NCBI RefSeq assembly: GCF_000760935.2
Contig: NZ_CP049744.1
Span: 3,441,501-3,505,500, forward strand
Origin: Rhodococcoides fascians A25f
GTDB lineage: Bacteria > Actinomycetota > Actinomycetes > Mycobacteriales > Mycobacteriaceae
DNA length: 64,000 nucleotides
Direction: 5' to 3'
Shown: positions 21,148 to 30,424 of the stretch, piece after piece
Layout of the letters: each line of letters starts with the position of its first letter
Numbering within the stretch: position 1 is the first letter of the stretch
Notes under the pieces: model-generated
What the model was told of the DNA's origin: nothing
Database searches by the model: none
Seen by the model: only the letters and a program-made list of their open reading frames with translations
Made by a program: the position numbers and the translations under genes

Positions 21148-21193
21148 CTCGTGCGCGTTTTGCGTAGCTCCAGCTACGCAAAACGCGCACGAG
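21148..21193. repeat. Long hairpin, copy 2, between nrdE and the AbiEi-like gene
   Basis: A perfect 22-base-pair stem (21148-21169 with 21172-21193) with a two-base loop. The core is the same TTTTGCGTAGCT/AGCTACGCAAAA as in copy 1. It begins 10 bases past the nrdE stop on the nrdE transcript, so it is well placed as the nrdHIE terminator. It lies 36 bases upstream of the AbiEi-like start. Confidence 0.85.
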
Positions 21194-21202
21194 GGCAAAG
21201 CC

Positions 21203-23368
21203 CTACAGCATGCAGGAGACGCAACCCTCGACCTCGGTGCCCTCGAGGGCCATCTGACGTAGACGGATGTAGTACAGCGTCTTGATGCCCTTGCGCCATG
21301 CGTAGATCTGCGCGCGGTTGATGTCGCGAGTGGTGGCGGTGTCCTTGAAGAACAGCGTCAACGACAGGCCCTGATCGACGTGTTGTGTTGCGGCAGCGTA
21401 GGTGTCGATGATCTTCTCGTACCCGATCTCGTACGCATCCTGGTAGTAATCCAGGTTGTCGTTGTCGAGGTACGGTGCCGGGTAGTAGACGCGGCCGATC
21501 TTGCCTTCCTTGCGAATCTCGATCTTCGACGCCACCGGGTGAATCGACGAGGTGGAGTTGTTGATGTACGAGATGGATCCGGTCGGCGGAACGGCCTGCA
21601 GGTTCTGGTTGTAGATTCCGTACTCCTGCACCGACGCCTTCAGCGCGGACCAGTCGGCCTGCGTCGGAATGGTGACGTCGGAGTCGGCGAACAACTTCGC
21701 GACCTTGGGCGTAGCGGGTTCCCAGACCTGGTCGGTGTACTTGTCGAAGAACTCACCCGACGCGTACTTGGAATCCGGGAAGCCCTTGAAGTACTGGCCA
21801 CGCGCCTTCGCCAGCTGGTTCGACGCCTGAATCGCGTGGAACAGCACGGTGTAGAAGTAGATGTTGGTGAAATCGATTCCCTCGGTGGAGCCGTAGTGGA
21901 TGCGCTCACGGGCGAGGTAGCCGTGCAGATTCATCTGCCCGAGGCCGATCGCGTGAGAATCGTTGTTGCCCTGCTCGATCGACGGCACGGAGAAGATGTG
22001 CGTCTGGTCCGAGACCGCAGTCAGACCGCGGATGGCGACGGCGATGGTCTTACCGAAATCGGGTGAATCCATCGTCTTCGCGATGTTCAGCGAGCCCAGG
22101 TTGCACGAGATGTCCTTGCCGACATGGCTGTACGAGAGGTCGTCGTTGAACGTCGACGGCGTCGAGACCTGGAGAATCTCCGAGCACAGGTTGGAGTGAG
22201 TGATCTTGCCCTTGACCGGGTTCGCGCGATTGACGGTGTCCTCGTACATGATGTACGGGTAGCCGGACTCGAACTGCAGCTCGGCGAGAGTCTGGAAGAA
22301 CTCACGCGACTTGATCTTGGTCTTACGAATCCTCTTGTCGTCGACCATCTCGTAGTACTTCTCGGAGACGTCGATGTCGGCGAACGGCACTCCGTAGATG
22401 CGCTCCACGTCGTACGGCGAGAACAGGTACATGTCCTCGTTCTTCTTCGCCAGCTCGAACGTGATGTCGGGGATGACGATTCCGAGGGACAGCGTCTTGA
22501 TGCGGATCTTCTCGTCCGCGTTCTCACGCTTGGTGTCGAGGAACTTGTAGACGTCGGGATGATGCGCGTGCAAGTACACCGCGCCCGCGCCCTGGCGGGC
22601 ACCGAGCTGGTTGGCGTACGAGAACGAGTCCTCGAGCAGCTTCATGATCGGGATGACACCCGAGGACTGGTTCTCGATGCGCTTGATCGGCGCGCCGGCC
22701 TCGCGAATGTTGCTCAGCAGCAAGGCAACTCCGCCGCCGCGCTTGGACAGCTGCAGAGCAGAGTTGATGGAGCGGCCGATGGACTCCATGTTGTCTTCGA
22801 TGCGTAGCAGGAAGCACGAGACGGGCTCACCGCGCTGCTTCTTGCCGGAGTTGAGGAAGGTGGGCGTCGCGGGCTGGAAACGGCCGGCGATGATCTCGTC
22901 CACGAGATCGGTGGCCAGGGCTTCGTCACCGGCTGCGAGCGTCAGCGCCACCATGCACACGCGGTCCTCGAAGCGTTCGAGGTAGCGCTTGCCGTCGAAC
23001 GTCTTGAGCGTGTACGAGGTGTAGTACTTGAACGCACCGAGGAACGTGGGGAATCGGAACTTCTTCGAGTACGCGTGATTGATCAGGAACTTGACGAACT
23101 CACGTGAGTACTGATCGAGAACCTCGGGCTCGTAGTAGTTCTCCTCGACCAGGTAGTCCAGCTTCTCGTCCAGGTCGTGGAAGAACACGGTGTTCTGGTT
23201 GACGTGCTGCAGGAAGTACTGATTGGCAGCCTCGCGGTCCTTCTCGAACTGGATCTCGCCGTTGGGGCCGTAGAGATTGAGCATCGCGTTGAGGGCGTGG
23301 TAGTCCATGTCGCCGTCGCCGCGAATGGTTGCGGGCGCGGGTGCTGCGTCGGTGATGGTCGGTGCCAC
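21203..23368 (-). CDS. nrdE: Ribonucleotide reductase class Ib alpha subunit (NrdE)
   Basis: 721 residues. The catalytic core shows the active-site Cys in [20 protein letters not shown], and NLCSEILQ with the Asn-Cys-Glu triad. The C-terminal tail CVSCML is the redox pair re-reduced by Nrd[14 protein letters not shown] is also conserved. It converts ribonucleoside diphosphates to deoxyribonucleotides with NrdF. It is 35 bases after nrdI in the order nrdH-nrdI-nrdE, with a hairpin 10 bases past the stop. Confidence 0.97.
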   Translation of the reverse strand: MAPTITDAAPAPATIRGDGDMDYHALNAMLNLYGPNGEIQFEKDREAANQYFLQHVNQNTVFFHDLDEKLDYLVEENYYEPEVLDQYSREFVKFLINHAYSKKFRFPTFLGAFKYYTSYTLKTFDGKRYLERFEDRVCMVALTLAAGDEALATDLVDEIIAGRFQPATPTFLNSGKKQRGEPVSCFLLRIEDNMESIGRSINSALQLSKRGGGVALLLSNIREAGAPIKRIENQSSGVIPIMKLLEDSFSYANQLGARQGAGAVYLHAHHPDVYKFLDTKRENADEKIRIKTLSLGIVIPDITFELAKKNEDMYLFSPYDVERIYGVPFADIDVSEKYYEMVDDKRIRKTKIKSREFFQTLAELQFESGYPYIMYEDTVNRANPVKGKITHSNLCSEILQVSTPSTFNDDLSYSHVGKDISCNLGSLNIAKTMDSPDFGKTIAVAIRGLTAVSDQTHIFSVPSIEQGNNDSHAIGLGQMNLHGYLARERIHYGSTEGIDFTNIYFYTVLFHAIQASNQLAKARGQYFKGFPDSKYASGEFFDKYTDQVWEPATPKVAKLFADSDVTIPTQADWSALKASVQEYGIYNQNLQAVPPTGSISYINNSTSSIHPVASKIEIRKEGKIGRVYYPAPYLDNDNLDYYQDAYEIGYEKIIDTYAAATQHVDQGLSLTLFFKDTATTRDINRAQIYAWRKGIKTLYYIRLRQMALEGTEVEGCVSCML

Positions 23369-23403
23369 GGCGATGCTCCTACTGGTATGTGGTGGGTGGT
23401 GCT

Positions 23404-23865
23404 CTAGTGCGTGTGGGCGGCGCGGCGGACTTCACGTTCCCAGAAGTCCTCCAGTCCCTCGCGGACTCGCACTACGTCCTCGGGGGTGCCCATCAACTCG
23501 AATCGGTACAGATACGGAACCGCACATTTCTGCGAAATGACATCTCCGGCAAAGCAGAACGAATCACCGAAATTGGTGTTTCCGGCAGCGATGACCGCTC
23601 GTATCAACGATCGGTTGTGCTCGTCGTTGAGGAACTTGATCACACGCTTGGGGACATAGTTGGTATCTCGCCCGGCGTAGGTGGTCCCTCCCCCGTACGT
23701 CGGAACGACGAGAACGTAGGGGGAATGGACTCGAAACGTCCCGTCGGGATCACGGAGCGGAATGCGCGTTGCGGGGATGTCCAGCTTCGAGACGAAGCGA
23801 TGCGTGTTCTCGGATGCGCTGGAGAAATACACCAGTGAGTGGGAAGACTGCGGTTGCGAACTCAC
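23404..23865 (-). CDS. nrdI: Flavodoxin-like NrdI
   Basis: 153 residues. The FMN phosphate loop is [12 protein letters not shown] near residue 13, and [11 protein letters not shown] and [14 protein letters not shown] are the conserved loops around the isoalloxazine ring. NrdI supplies the oxidant that generates the dimanganese-tyrosyl cofactor of NrdF. It lies 24 bases downstream of nrdH. Confidence 0.94.
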   Translation of the reverse strand: MSSQPQSSHSLVYFSSASENTHRFVSKLDIPATRIPLRDPDGTFRVHSPYVLVVPTYGGGTTYAGRDTNYVPKRVIKFLNDEHNRSLIRAVIAAGNTNFGDSFCFAGDVISQKCAVPYLYRFELMGTPEDVVRVREGLEDFWEREVRRAAHTH

Positions 23866-23889
23866 CGCTCACTCACTTTCTCGTTCTGT

Positions 23890-24123
23890 TCAAGCAGCGT
23901 TCACTGCGAGGGTCTTGATGCGATCCGGACGGAAGCCGGACCAGTGATCGTCACCGGCGACGACGACAGGAGCCTGCAGGTAGCCGAGAGCCATGACGTA
24001 ATCACGCGCCTCCGGGTCCTGCGAGATGTCGACGACCGAGTACTCGATGCCGGCTTTGTCGAGAGCGCGGTAGGTGGCATTGCACTGAACGCAGGCGGGC
24101 TTGGTGTAAACGGTGATGCTCAT
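23890..24123 (-). CDS. nrdH: Glutaredoxin-like NrdH
   Basis: 77 residues starting MSITVYTKPACVQCNATYRA. The redox motif is CVQC at residues 11-14, and the C-terminal WSGFRPDRI is the NrdH signature that favours thioredoxin reductase over glutathione. It reduces NrdE. The ATG at 24123 has GGGAC upstream; longer in-frame starts would add unrelated residues. It is the first gene of nrdHIE. Confidence 0.95.
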   Translation of the reverse strand: MSITVYTKPACVQCNATYRALDKAGIEYSVVDISQDPEARDYVMALGYLQAPVVVAGDDHWSGFRPDRIKTLAVNAA

Positions 24124-24276
24124 GGTGTCCCTCTTTCCGTTGTCGCCATCGGGTGCACCGATGGCGACCGATGTGCTCTGCGTACGGCACCGAGAACATC
24201 TCCCGCTCAGGGCGACTTCGACCTGCTCGAACCCGCTTTCGCTGGTTCTTCGAGTTGTGGCCTCTCGGTCGGACAA

Positions 24277-24321
24277 ACACTACACCTAGTGTCCGACATC
24301 TGACTACAACACGAGATGTTG
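24277..24321 (-). promoter_or_regulatory. Tandem NrdR-like boxes upstream of nrdH
   Basis: ACACTACACCTAGTGT (24277-24292) is a good 16-base NrdR palindrome. A second, weaker palindrome CAACACGAGATGTTG (24307-24321) is centred about 30 bases away. Both lie about 150-200 bases upstream of the nrdH start, and the spacing matches the pair before nrdF. The two operators would place nrdHIE and nrdF under one repressor although the units are split. Confidence 0.7.
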
Positions 24322-24484
24322 CGAACAACATGCTTGGTATTCGCTGGTCACGGCGTTGCCGGCGGATGATCGGCGCGTCACCTCGGCGTGTCGCAGGTCA
24401 CATATCGCGGGTGTCATCGGTCACTACCCGCCGTCGCACCGACAGTGACGTCCCCCTACGGCGACCGCTCCCCTTACACACGAG

Positions 24485-24517
24485 AACGGCCCCTCGGAAC
24501 AGATCCGGGGAGCCGTT
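24485..24517 (-). terminator. Hairpin downstream of rpmJ
   Basis: AACGGC (24485-24490) pairs with GCCGTT (24512-24517), and CCC with GGG inside, with one bulged A and a 14-base loop. It lies about 20 bases past the rpmJ stop on its transcript. No strong T-run follows. Confidence 0.55.
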
Positions 24518-24536
24518 GTCGTCGTATGCGCGACCG

Positions 24537-24659
24537 TCAGCGTTGACGCGCCTTGAATCGCGGTTCTTTCTTGTTGATCACGAACACCACCCCATGGCGG
24601 CGGACCACCTGCGCACCGGGCTTGTTCTTGAGCGATTTCAGAGAGTTTCTCACTTTCAT
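24537..24659 (-). CDS. rpmJ: Ribosomal protein L36, cysteine-free paralogue
   Basis: 40 residues: [17 protein letters not shown], then [16 protein letters not shown] and RFKARQR. This is the type II L36 found in Actinobacteria and Proteobacteria, lacking the zinc-binding cysteines of the usual 37-residue L36. Such C-minus paralogues are often de-repressed by Zur under zinc limitation and replace the zinc form on the 50S subunit. A Zur-like half-palindrome lies upstream. The gene is monocistronic between nrdH and the FMN reductase gene. Confidence 0.93.
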   Translation of the reverse strand: MKVRNSLKSLKNKPGAQVVRRHGVVFVINKKEPRFKARQR

Positions 24660-24671
24660 GAGCCCACTCTA

Positions 24672-24692
24672 CATGAAAACGATTACCGATAC
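24672..24692 (-). promoter_or_regulatory. Candidate Zur box upstream of rpmJ
   Basis: The stretch contains TGAAAACGATT, which matches the conserved half of actinobacterial Zur operators, followed by ACCGATA as a weaker second half. On the rpmJ strand it ends about 13 bases before the start codon, overlapping a TAGAGT sequence that could serve as the -10. The position fits repression by zinc-loaded Zur; the right half is too degenerate for certainty. Confidence 0.45.
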
Positions 24693-24702
24693 CATAAAGG
24701 GA

Positions 24703-25269
24703 TCAAGCGCTCACGAGGTCGTTCGAGGCCTTGACCAACTCGGCCACGACGTGTCCGATCTCTCCGGACACCTCGGCGTTCTCGCTCGGGTGAGCCGAGC
24801 CGAACTTGTCCATGGTGCCGCCGATGGAGAGTTGGACATCCTCGAGCACCGACCCACCGGCGATGCGAACGGCCTTGCTCGTGTCCTCGTGCGCCCATTT
24901 GGCACCGTTGCCACTGGGCGATGCGCTGATCACGACGACCGGCTTGCCGACCATGGCACCCGCACCGTAGGGACGCGAGAGCCAGTCGATGGCGTTCTTC
25001 AGCACGGCAGGAATGGTGCCGTTGTATTCGGGCGTGACCAGCAGCAGGGCCGACGCCTTCTCGGCAGCAGCCCGCAGAGCGAGCGCGGCAGCAGGCACGG
25101 AACCTTCGACGTCGATATCCTCGTTGTAGAAGGGGACATCTCCGAGTCCGTCGTAGACCACGATCTCGGCACCGGCGGGTGCCACGGTGACAGCGGTCTC
25201 GGCAATCTGCTTGTTCACCGATTCGGCGCGCAGGCTTCCGACGAGAACGAGTACGTGAGCGTCTGACAT
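24703..25269 (-). CDS. NAD(P)H-dependent FMN reductase (Rv3054c-like)
   Basis: 188 residues. The flavodoxin-like fold has the FMN phosphate loop VGSLRAESVNKQ near residue 9 and TPEYNGTIPAVLKNAIDWLS around residue 80, the signature of the chromate/azo-reductase NADPH_FMN_red family. The start MSDAHVLVL has AAGGAAG upstream; a longer frame from 25308 would run into the promoter. It is divergent from a TetR regulator, and a palindrome lies between them. Confidence 0.88.
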   Translation of the reverse strand: MSDAHVLVLVGSLRAESVNKQIAETAVTVAPAGAEIVVYDGLGDVPFYNEDIDVEGSVPAAALALRAAAEKASALLLVTPEYNGTIPAVLKNAIDWLSRPYGAGAMVGKPVVVISASPSGNGAKWAHEDTSKAVRIAGGSVLEDVQLSIGGTMDKFGSAHPSENAEVSGEIGHVVAELVKASNDLVSA

Positions 25270-25329
25270 GAGATCTTCCTTCGAAAGTTCGGATGACGTG
25301 ATCGTCACGTCAATTCATACCATCCAAAC

Positions 25330-25341
25330 GGACCATGGTCC
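25330..25341. promoter_or_regulatory. TetR operator candidate between the FMN reductase and TetR genes
   Basis: GGACCATGGTCC is a perfect 12-base palindrome, 34 bases before the TetR start and 60 bases before the FMN reductase start. Its location between the divergent genes suits a TetR-family dimer controlling both. Confidence 0.6.
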
Positions 25342-25374
25342 ACTTATGTTCCCCGGCAGGGTAGGCTGAACCCC

Positions 25375-25974
25375 GTGACCGGCCCGATGCTGCCCATTGC
25401 GGGTGAGGACTCCGAACGATGCGACGCAGCACGCAACCGTCGGCTGTTGCTCGACGCCGCGGCGGATCTGGTGGCGACCATCGGAGCCGACGCCATCACC
25501 ATGGACGCGGTGGCGACCAAGGCCGGAGTGGGCAAAGGCACCGTGTTCCGCCGTTTCGGCAACCGCGCTGGGCTGATGCGAGCCCTTCTCGATCACACCG
25601 AGCAGAAGTTGCAACGCTCGTTCATGTTCGGCGATCCACCACTCGGTCCAGGTGCCGATCCGATCGACCGACTCGTCGCCTTCGGCCGGGCTCGGCTCGA
25701 ATTCGTCAACGTTCAGGGCGAGGTGTTGCGCGCTGCCGAGACATCGGCAGACGCGCGTTACTCCGCTCCGGCGCACATGGTCAACTTCACTCACGTCCTC
25801 TCGCTGCTCCGCGCAGCCGGTGTGGACGGGGATCTCCCACTGCTGACGCACTGGCTGCTCACACCACTCGAAGCCACTCTGGTACTACACCAGTACCGCG
25901 ATCTCGGAATGCCGATGGACCGGTTGGCCGACGGCTGGGAAGACTTGGTACGCAGAGCAACTCGCCCTCGGTAG
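25375..25974 (+). CDS. TetR family transcriptional regulator (Rv3055-like)
   Basis: 199 residues. The helix-turn-helix, ITMDAVATKAGVGKGTVFRRF, sits at about residues 42-62 and is followed by GNRAGLMRALLDH, both typical of TetR. The C-terminal ligand/dimer domain is not identifiable to a subfamily. The GTG start is 34 bases past the palindrome. It diverges from the flavin reductase gene, so it probably responds to an electrophile or quinone-like ligand; this is inference from context. Confidence 0.85.
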   Translation: MTGPMLPIAGEDSERCDAARNRRLLLDAAADLVATIGADAITMDAVATKAGVGKGTVFRRFGNRAGLMRALLDHTEQKLQRSFMFGDPPLGPGADPIDRLVAFGRARLEFVNVQGEVLRAAETSADARYSAPAHMVNFTHVLSLLRAAGVDGDLPLLTHWLLTPLEATLVLHQYRDLGMPMDRLADGWEDLVRRATRPR

Positions 25975-25984
25975 CTCGCCCGAC

Positions 25985-26767
25985 TCAGATGTTCTCGACC
26001 GCCACGGCCGCGGTGTGCAACGCCACACCGTAGGAGCGGCCGTGCCCCGCTGCATGGACGGCGAGTGGGTGCAATTGGTGAAGTGGAATCCGCTCTCGCC
26101 ACCCTGCCCGCAGCGGATGTACCGTCTCGTACCCGTCTACGACGCCATCCAGGAACGGGCACCCGAAGAGCGCCAACATCGCCAGATCGGTCTCACGGTG
26201 CCCGCCGTGCGCAGCCGGGTCGATCATCACCACGCCCGCCTCGGTCCAGAACACGTTGCCGCTCCACAGATCTCCGTGAATTCGGCTCGGCGGCTCCGCA
26301 TCGTCGAAATCGCCGCTCGCAACGCGTCGGCATGCCGATTCGACGGTGGCAGCCTCGGTAGGCGTCACGTTGCCCGCGTCGACGGCGATTCGGAGAAACG
26401 GCAGTACCCGTTCGCCTGCGTAGAACTCACCCCACGCTCGGTGCACCGCATTGCTCATGGGCCGAGCCCCGATGAACAATCGGCCGGGGAACGGCGCACC
26501 GTCGGAGCCGACCGGCGGTGCCCCGAATCCGGCAGCTCCACCGTTGTGCATTCGCGCCAACACTCGACCGAATCTTCTTGCCGCAGGCAGCGTGGGACGC
26601 GCCGCGATCAGGCGCTCGAGTTCGATGTGCGTCGGCCCGTGCCCGAGGACTCGGACAACGGGCGAGCCCGCCTCGCCGAGCCAGTGGAGCCCGGTTGCCT
26701 CGGCGGCAAAGAAGTCGGGATGCGCCTGGGGGTTTCGTTTGACGAACGTATCGGAGGGTCCACTCAC
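25985..26767 (-). CDS. Fructosamine kinase family protein
   Basis: 260 residues. The aminoglycoside-kinase-like fold has the catalytic loop HGDLWSGN near residue 165 and the metal site DPAAHGGHRETDLAM just after it, the pattern of fructosamine-3-kinases. The N-terminus has FFAAEATGLHWL for nucleotide positioning. Family members phosphorylate ketosamines on glycated amines for deglycation. It is convergent with the TetR gene (10 bases) and divergent from nadE. Confidence 0.85.
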   Translation of the reverse strand: MSGPSDTFVKRNPQAHPDFFAAEATGLHWLGEAGSPVVRVLGHGPTHIELERLIAARPTLPAARRFGRVLARMHNGGAAGFGAPPVGSDGAPFPGRLFIGARPMSNAVHRAWGEFYAGERVLPFLRIAVDAGNVTPTEAATVESACRRVASGDFDDAEPPSRIHGDLWSGNVFWTEAGVVMIDPAAHGGHRETDLAMLALFGCPFLDGVVDGYETVHPLRAGWRERIPLHQLHPLAVHAAGHGRSYGVALHTAAVAVENI

Positions 26768-26834
26768 GAAGATCGACCCTACGCACGGCGTGTGCGCACG
26801 GCCGCAGCCCTGCCGACGTCATTAGTATGAGCTG

Positions 26835-27680
26835 ATGGGATTCATCAACTCGGAAGTGCGCACGAGCATCACGCGTGAGCTGGCAGTGCAATCGACCATC
26901 GATCCGGTCACGGAGGTTCGCCGGAGGGTGGATTTCCTCAAGGATTACCTGTCGTCGACCCCTGCAACGGGCTTCGTGCTCGGTATCAGTGGCGGACAGG
27001 ACAGCACACTCACCGGCAAGCTCGCCCAACAAGCCGTGACGGAGCTGCGAGCCGACGGCCACGAGGCCGAGTTCGTCGCCGTTCGACTCCCCTACGGCGT
27101 ACAGGCCGACGAGGACGATGCGTCGATCGCGCTGCGGTTCATCGACCCCGATCGAACCGTGACGGTCAACATCAAGGCTGCTGCCGACGCGTCGGCGGCC
27201 GCCACGGCAGAAGCATTGGGCACCACCGAGGTCCGCGATTTCGTTCGGGGCAACATCAAAGCTCGCCAGCGCATGGTCGCGCAGTACGCCATCGCCGGAG
27301 AACTCGGCTACGTCGTGGTCGGTACCGACCACGCTGCCGAGGCCGTCACCGGGTTCTTCACCAAATTCGGTGACGGCGGTGTCGACCTGACTCCGCTCAC
27401 AGGCCTGAGCAAGCGTCAGGGTGCCGCTCTGCTCCGTGAACTCGGTGCACCGGAGAGCACGTGGCGAAAAGTCCCCACTGCAGACCTCGAGGACGATCGT
27501 CCTGCACTGCCGGACGAGGAGGCACTCGGCCTGACGTACGAGCAGATCGACGACTATCTCGAGGGCAAGGACGTGACCGACGACGTCGCCGACAAGCTGG
27601 AGAAGATGTTCATGGCGACCCGTCACAAGCGTGCGGTGCCGGTGACGCCGTTCGACGACTGGTGGAGGAGCTCCCACTGA
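26835..27680 (+). CDS. nadE: NH3-dependent NAD synthetase
   Basis: 281 residues. The PP-loop motif [10 protein letters not shown] is at about residues 49-58, with [20 protein letters not shown] as the second ATP/NaAD site and LTGLSKRQG for the pyrophosphate. There is no N-terminal glutaminase domain, so ammonia is the nitrogen donor, unlike the larger glutamine-dependent NadE of mycobacteria. It catalyses the last step of NAD synthesis. Confidence 0.93.
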   Translation: MGFINSEVRTSITRELAVQSTIDPVTEVRRRVDFLKDYLSSTPATGFVLGISGGQDSTLTGKLAQQAVTELRADGHEAEFVAVRLPYGVQADEDDASIALRFIDPDRTVTVNIKAAADASAAATAEALGTTEVRDFVRGNIKARQRMVAQYAIAGELGYVVVGTDHAAEAVTGFFTKFGDGGVDLTPLTGLSKRQGAALLRELGAPESTWRKVPTADLEDDRPALPDEEALGLTYEQIDDYLEGKDVTDDVADKLEKMFMATRHKRAVPVTPFDDWWRSSH

Positions 27681-27714
27681 GCCGGGCGATCGGACGCCGA
27701 GCCGAACCCGACGA

Positions 27715-27999
27715 TCAGCCGCCCGCGAACGGCGGCAGCACGTCGACCCTGCTGCCGATCGCACGGCCCAGATCGCGCGTGAGATCGTCTCCGACGAGAT
27801 AGGCCGACACTCGCAGGATCGGGTCCATCGGTGCGCCGTGCCGGGACCGGATCACCTCTCGCAGGTCTGCGAGAGTGGCTCCGACGGGCACGGTGACGTA
27901 CTCCGAGTCGCACCCCGACGCGTCGACCGCTGCGGCGAAGTACCGCACTTCGACTTCGGTCGAGGTCCCCGTGTCCCCGTTCGACTGCACGTCAACCAC
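27715..27999 (-). CDS. moaD: MoaD/ThiS family molybdopterin synthase small subunit
   Basis: 94 residues. A ubiquitin-like protein ending in [10 protein letters not shown]; the terminal Gly-Gly is adenylated and thiocarboxylated before sulfur donation to precursor Z. The GTG at 27999 is chosen because GGGAG lies six bases upstream, and it overlaps the moaA stop, implying coupling. A start at GTG 27990 is also possible. Confidence 0.88.
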   Translation of the reverse strand: MVDVQSNGDTGTSTEVEVRYFAAAVDASGCDSEYVTVPVGATLADLREVIRSRHGAPMDPILRVSAYLVGDDLTRDLGRAIGSRVDVLPPFAGG

Positions 28000-29095
28000 C
28001 GATCGCTCCCATACTGCGGGTCGGCGGCACGAAACCCTCGGCGTCGATACCGTGTCCGGCCCATTTGTTCCACATCGCGCCACGCCACACGGCGGCCAAC
28101 TCGTCGTCGGTAGCACCGCCCCGCAGCGCCGCGCGCAGATCGGTCTCGTCGTCGCTGAACAGGCAGGACCGAATGGTTCCTTCGGCGGTCACTCTCGTGC
28201 GGTCGCAATCCCCGCAGAACGAGCGCGTCACCGACGCGATGATTCCGACGGTGGCGTCGGTGCCGTCGACGCTCCATTCCTCCGCCGGTGCCGACGGATC
28301 GGCGCGCCCCACCTCACGCAGGTCGAACTCGGTGGACAGCTCGTCGAGCAAGGTCTGGGCGTCGATCATGTTCGCGCGAGCCCACTCGTGGTCGGCATCG
28401 AGAGGCATCTGCTCGATGAAGCGGAGGGCCACCCCCTCGTCGAGACACCAGCGCAGTAGATCGACCGCGCCGGACAGCGTGTCACGCATCAGAACTGCAT
28501 TGATCTTCACCGGACCGATGCCCGCTCGCTTCGCCGCTCGGATGCCGGCCAGCACCGAGGGCAGTCGGTCGCGCCGGGTCAGCCGCGCGAAATCTTCGCG
28601 GTCGACCGAATCCAGGGACACGTTGACCCGGGTGAGCCCGGCATCGGCCAATGCCGCGGCCCGATGCTCCAGGCCCACAGCGTTGGTGGTCATCGACAGA
28701 GGAACACCTGCCGCGGCATCGGAGCACAGTCGCAGAATCTCGTCGAGGTCGCGGCGCATGAGGGGCTCGCCACCGGTGAACCGCACGTCGCGTATACCCA
28801 GCAGCCGAACGGACACCGATACCACGCGCGCGATCTCGGCCGGCGTGAGCAGGTTCGCGGCAGGAATGGCCGGAAGCCCTTCCTCCGGCATGCAGTAGGT
28901 GCACCGCAACGAGCACTTCTCGGTGATGGAGATACGCAAGTCGCGCGCGACTCGGCCGAAGCGGTCGATCAGATGGGGTACATCCGGCCGATCCGCCACG
29001 GAATTCACCTGCTCCGACCGATCGGTCGGAGCAGCACCGCCGAACACCGGAATGCCCAGCGAGGTGACACTGTCCACCGTCACCTCGTACCTCAC
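27992..29095 (-). CDS. moaA: GTP 3',8-cyclase MoaA
   Basis: 367 residues. A radical-SAM N-terminal cluster is formed by C61, C65 and C68 of CSLRCTYC; the C-terminal cluster contributes CGDCDRTR and IRSCLF. The GTP-interacting C-terminal Gly-Gly tail is present as GAIGG. It converts GTP to 3',8-cyclo-7,8-dihydro-GTP in the first step of molybdopterin synthesis. It is divergent from moeA. Confidence 0.95.
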   Translation of the reverse strand: MRYEVTVDSVTSLGIPVFGGAAPTDRSEQVNSVADRPDVPHLIDRFGRVARDLRISITEKCSLRCTYCMPEEGLPAIPAANLLTPAEIARVVSVSVRLLGIRDVRFTGGEPLMRRDLDEILRLCSDAAAGVPLSMTTNAVGLEHRAAALADAGLTRVNVSLDSVDREDFARLTRRDRLPSVLAGIRAAKRAGIGPVKINAVLMRDTLSGAVDLLRWCLDEGVALRFIEQMPLDADHEWARANMIDAQTLLDELSTEFDLREVGRADPSAPAEEWSVDGTDATVGIIASVTRSFCGDCDRTRVTAEGTIRSCLFSDDETDLRAALRGGATDDELAAVWRGAMWNKWAGHGIDAEGFVPPTRSMGAIGG

Positions 29096-29233
29096 CTTCG
29101 TCGATCTCGATCATGCCTGTCGCAGACGTGTCTACCCAGTATGCCGCAGCCCACACTCGCCGGCGTTGTCGGCGTGCTTAGGATTGGCACCCATGACTGC
29201 TGAGCACAAGCGCGCGATCACCGGACCAGCGCA

Positions 29234-30424
29234 GTGAGCGCCGTATCCGTCGAGGAGCACGCCGCCGCGGTCGAGACTCTTCTCGCGGCGCTGGGCACCA
29301 GAACGGCGCAGCGAATCCCCCTGGCCGAGGCCCTGGGACGAGTCTCGTTCGAGGATGTGCGGTCGCCGGTCGACCTACCGCTGTTCCGAAATTCGCAGAT
29401 GGACGGCTACGCAGTCGATTCTCGTTCCGTCACCACGACCCCGGTGACGCTGGAGGTCTCGACGATCATCGCCGCAGGACCTACGGAACTGGCAGTTCTC
29501 GCTGCAGGTAGCGCGGCGAAGATCATGACCGGCGCACCCATTCCCGACGGGGCCGACACCATCGTCCCCGTCGAAGACACCACGATACCGTCGGAAGGTT
29601 CGGTGACGATCGAACGAGGCCGCGGCGCAGGCGAATTCGTTCGTGAACAGGGAAGCGACGTACGCGTCGGAACAGTTCTGGTCGAGGCCGGGCGAGTACT
29701 CGAACCCCGACACATCTCCGTTCTCGCAGCTGTCGGTTTTGCCGAGGTCGCCGTGCGTTCGCGCCCTCGCGTCGCCGTCGTGACCACCGGTGCGGAACTG
29801 GTCGATGCCGGGTCGACTCTCACTCCCGGCCAGATCTACGACTCGAACGGCATCACTCTCGCGGCGCATCTGCGGGCCAGTGGCGCGGAAGTGATTGCGG
29901 TTACGCGTAGCTCCGACGACCCGGGGCGATTTCGCGAGGTCCTCGACGAGGCAACACGATCGGCGGAACTGGTCATCACGTCCGGCGGCGTCTCGATGGG
30001 CGACTTCGAGGTGGTCAAGGACGTCCTCCGGCCGCTCGGCGGCACCTTCGGGTCGGTCCGCATGCAGCCGGGCGGGCCGCAGGGCATGACCTTGTTCGAC
30101 GGTATTCCTGTGCTCAGCTTCCCCGGCAACCCCGTCAGCACAGTTGTGTCGTACATCATGTTCGCGCGCAACATAGTTCGGCGAGCAGCCGGTCTTCCAC
30201 CGGTGCTTGCGAGCACAGCGATCTTGCACGAATCCATCGTGTCACCGCCGGGCCGTCGACAGCTTCTCCGTGGCCGATTGCGTGACGACGGCCGGGTACA
30301 GCTCGTGGCAGGCCCGGGCTCCCATCTGGTCGCGGCGCTGGCATGGGCCGACGTTCTGATCGACATCGACTCCGAGACAACCGAACTCGCCGAAGGATCC
30401 CACGTGGAGGTATGGCCGCTGTGA
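29234..30424 (+). CDS. moeA: Molybdopterin molybdenumtransferase MoeA
   Basis: 396 residues. It has NSQMDGYAV near residue 54, TGAPIPDGADTIVPVEDT, TTGAEL followed by SGGVSMGDFEVVKDVL of the MogA-like domain, and SFPGNPVS at the active-site loop. It inserts molybdate into adenylated molybdopterin. The GTG start lies just after ACCAGCGCA. Its TGA overlaps the GTG of moaC-mog by 4 bases. Confidence 0.95.
   Translation: MSAVSVEEHAAAVETLLAALGTRTAQRIPLAEALGRVSFEDVRSPVDLPLFRNSQMDGYAVDSRSVTTTPVTLEVSTIIAAGPTELAVLAAGSAAKIMTGAPIPDGADTIVPVEDTTIPSEGSVTIERGRGAGEFVREQGSDVRVGTVLVEAGRVLEPRHISVLAAVGFAEVAVRSRPRVAVVTTGAELVDAGSTLTPGQIYDSNGITLAAHLRASGAEVIAVTRSSDDPGRFREVLDEATRSAELVITSGGVSMGDFEVVKDVLRPLGGTFGSVRMQPGGPQGMTLFDGIPVLSFPGNPVSTVVSYIMFARNIVRRAAGLPPVLASTAILHESIVSPPGRRQLLRGRLRDDGRVQLVAGPGSHLVAALAWADVLIDIDSETTELAEGSHVEVWPL

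Larger units (their letters stand above)
24124..24536. promoter_or_regulatory. nrdH leader and promoter region
   Basis: 413 bases without a gene between nrdH and rpmJ. It holds the NrdR-like pair at 24277-24321, a 150-base leader before nrdH, and the rpmJ hairpin at 24485-24517. No additional small gene was recognised. Confidence 0.6.

Noticed and set aside
20057..21193. The twin hairpins as terminal inverted repeats of an insertion sequence
   Set aside because: Each copy is itself a palindrome, there is no transposase, and no flanking target duplication was seen.
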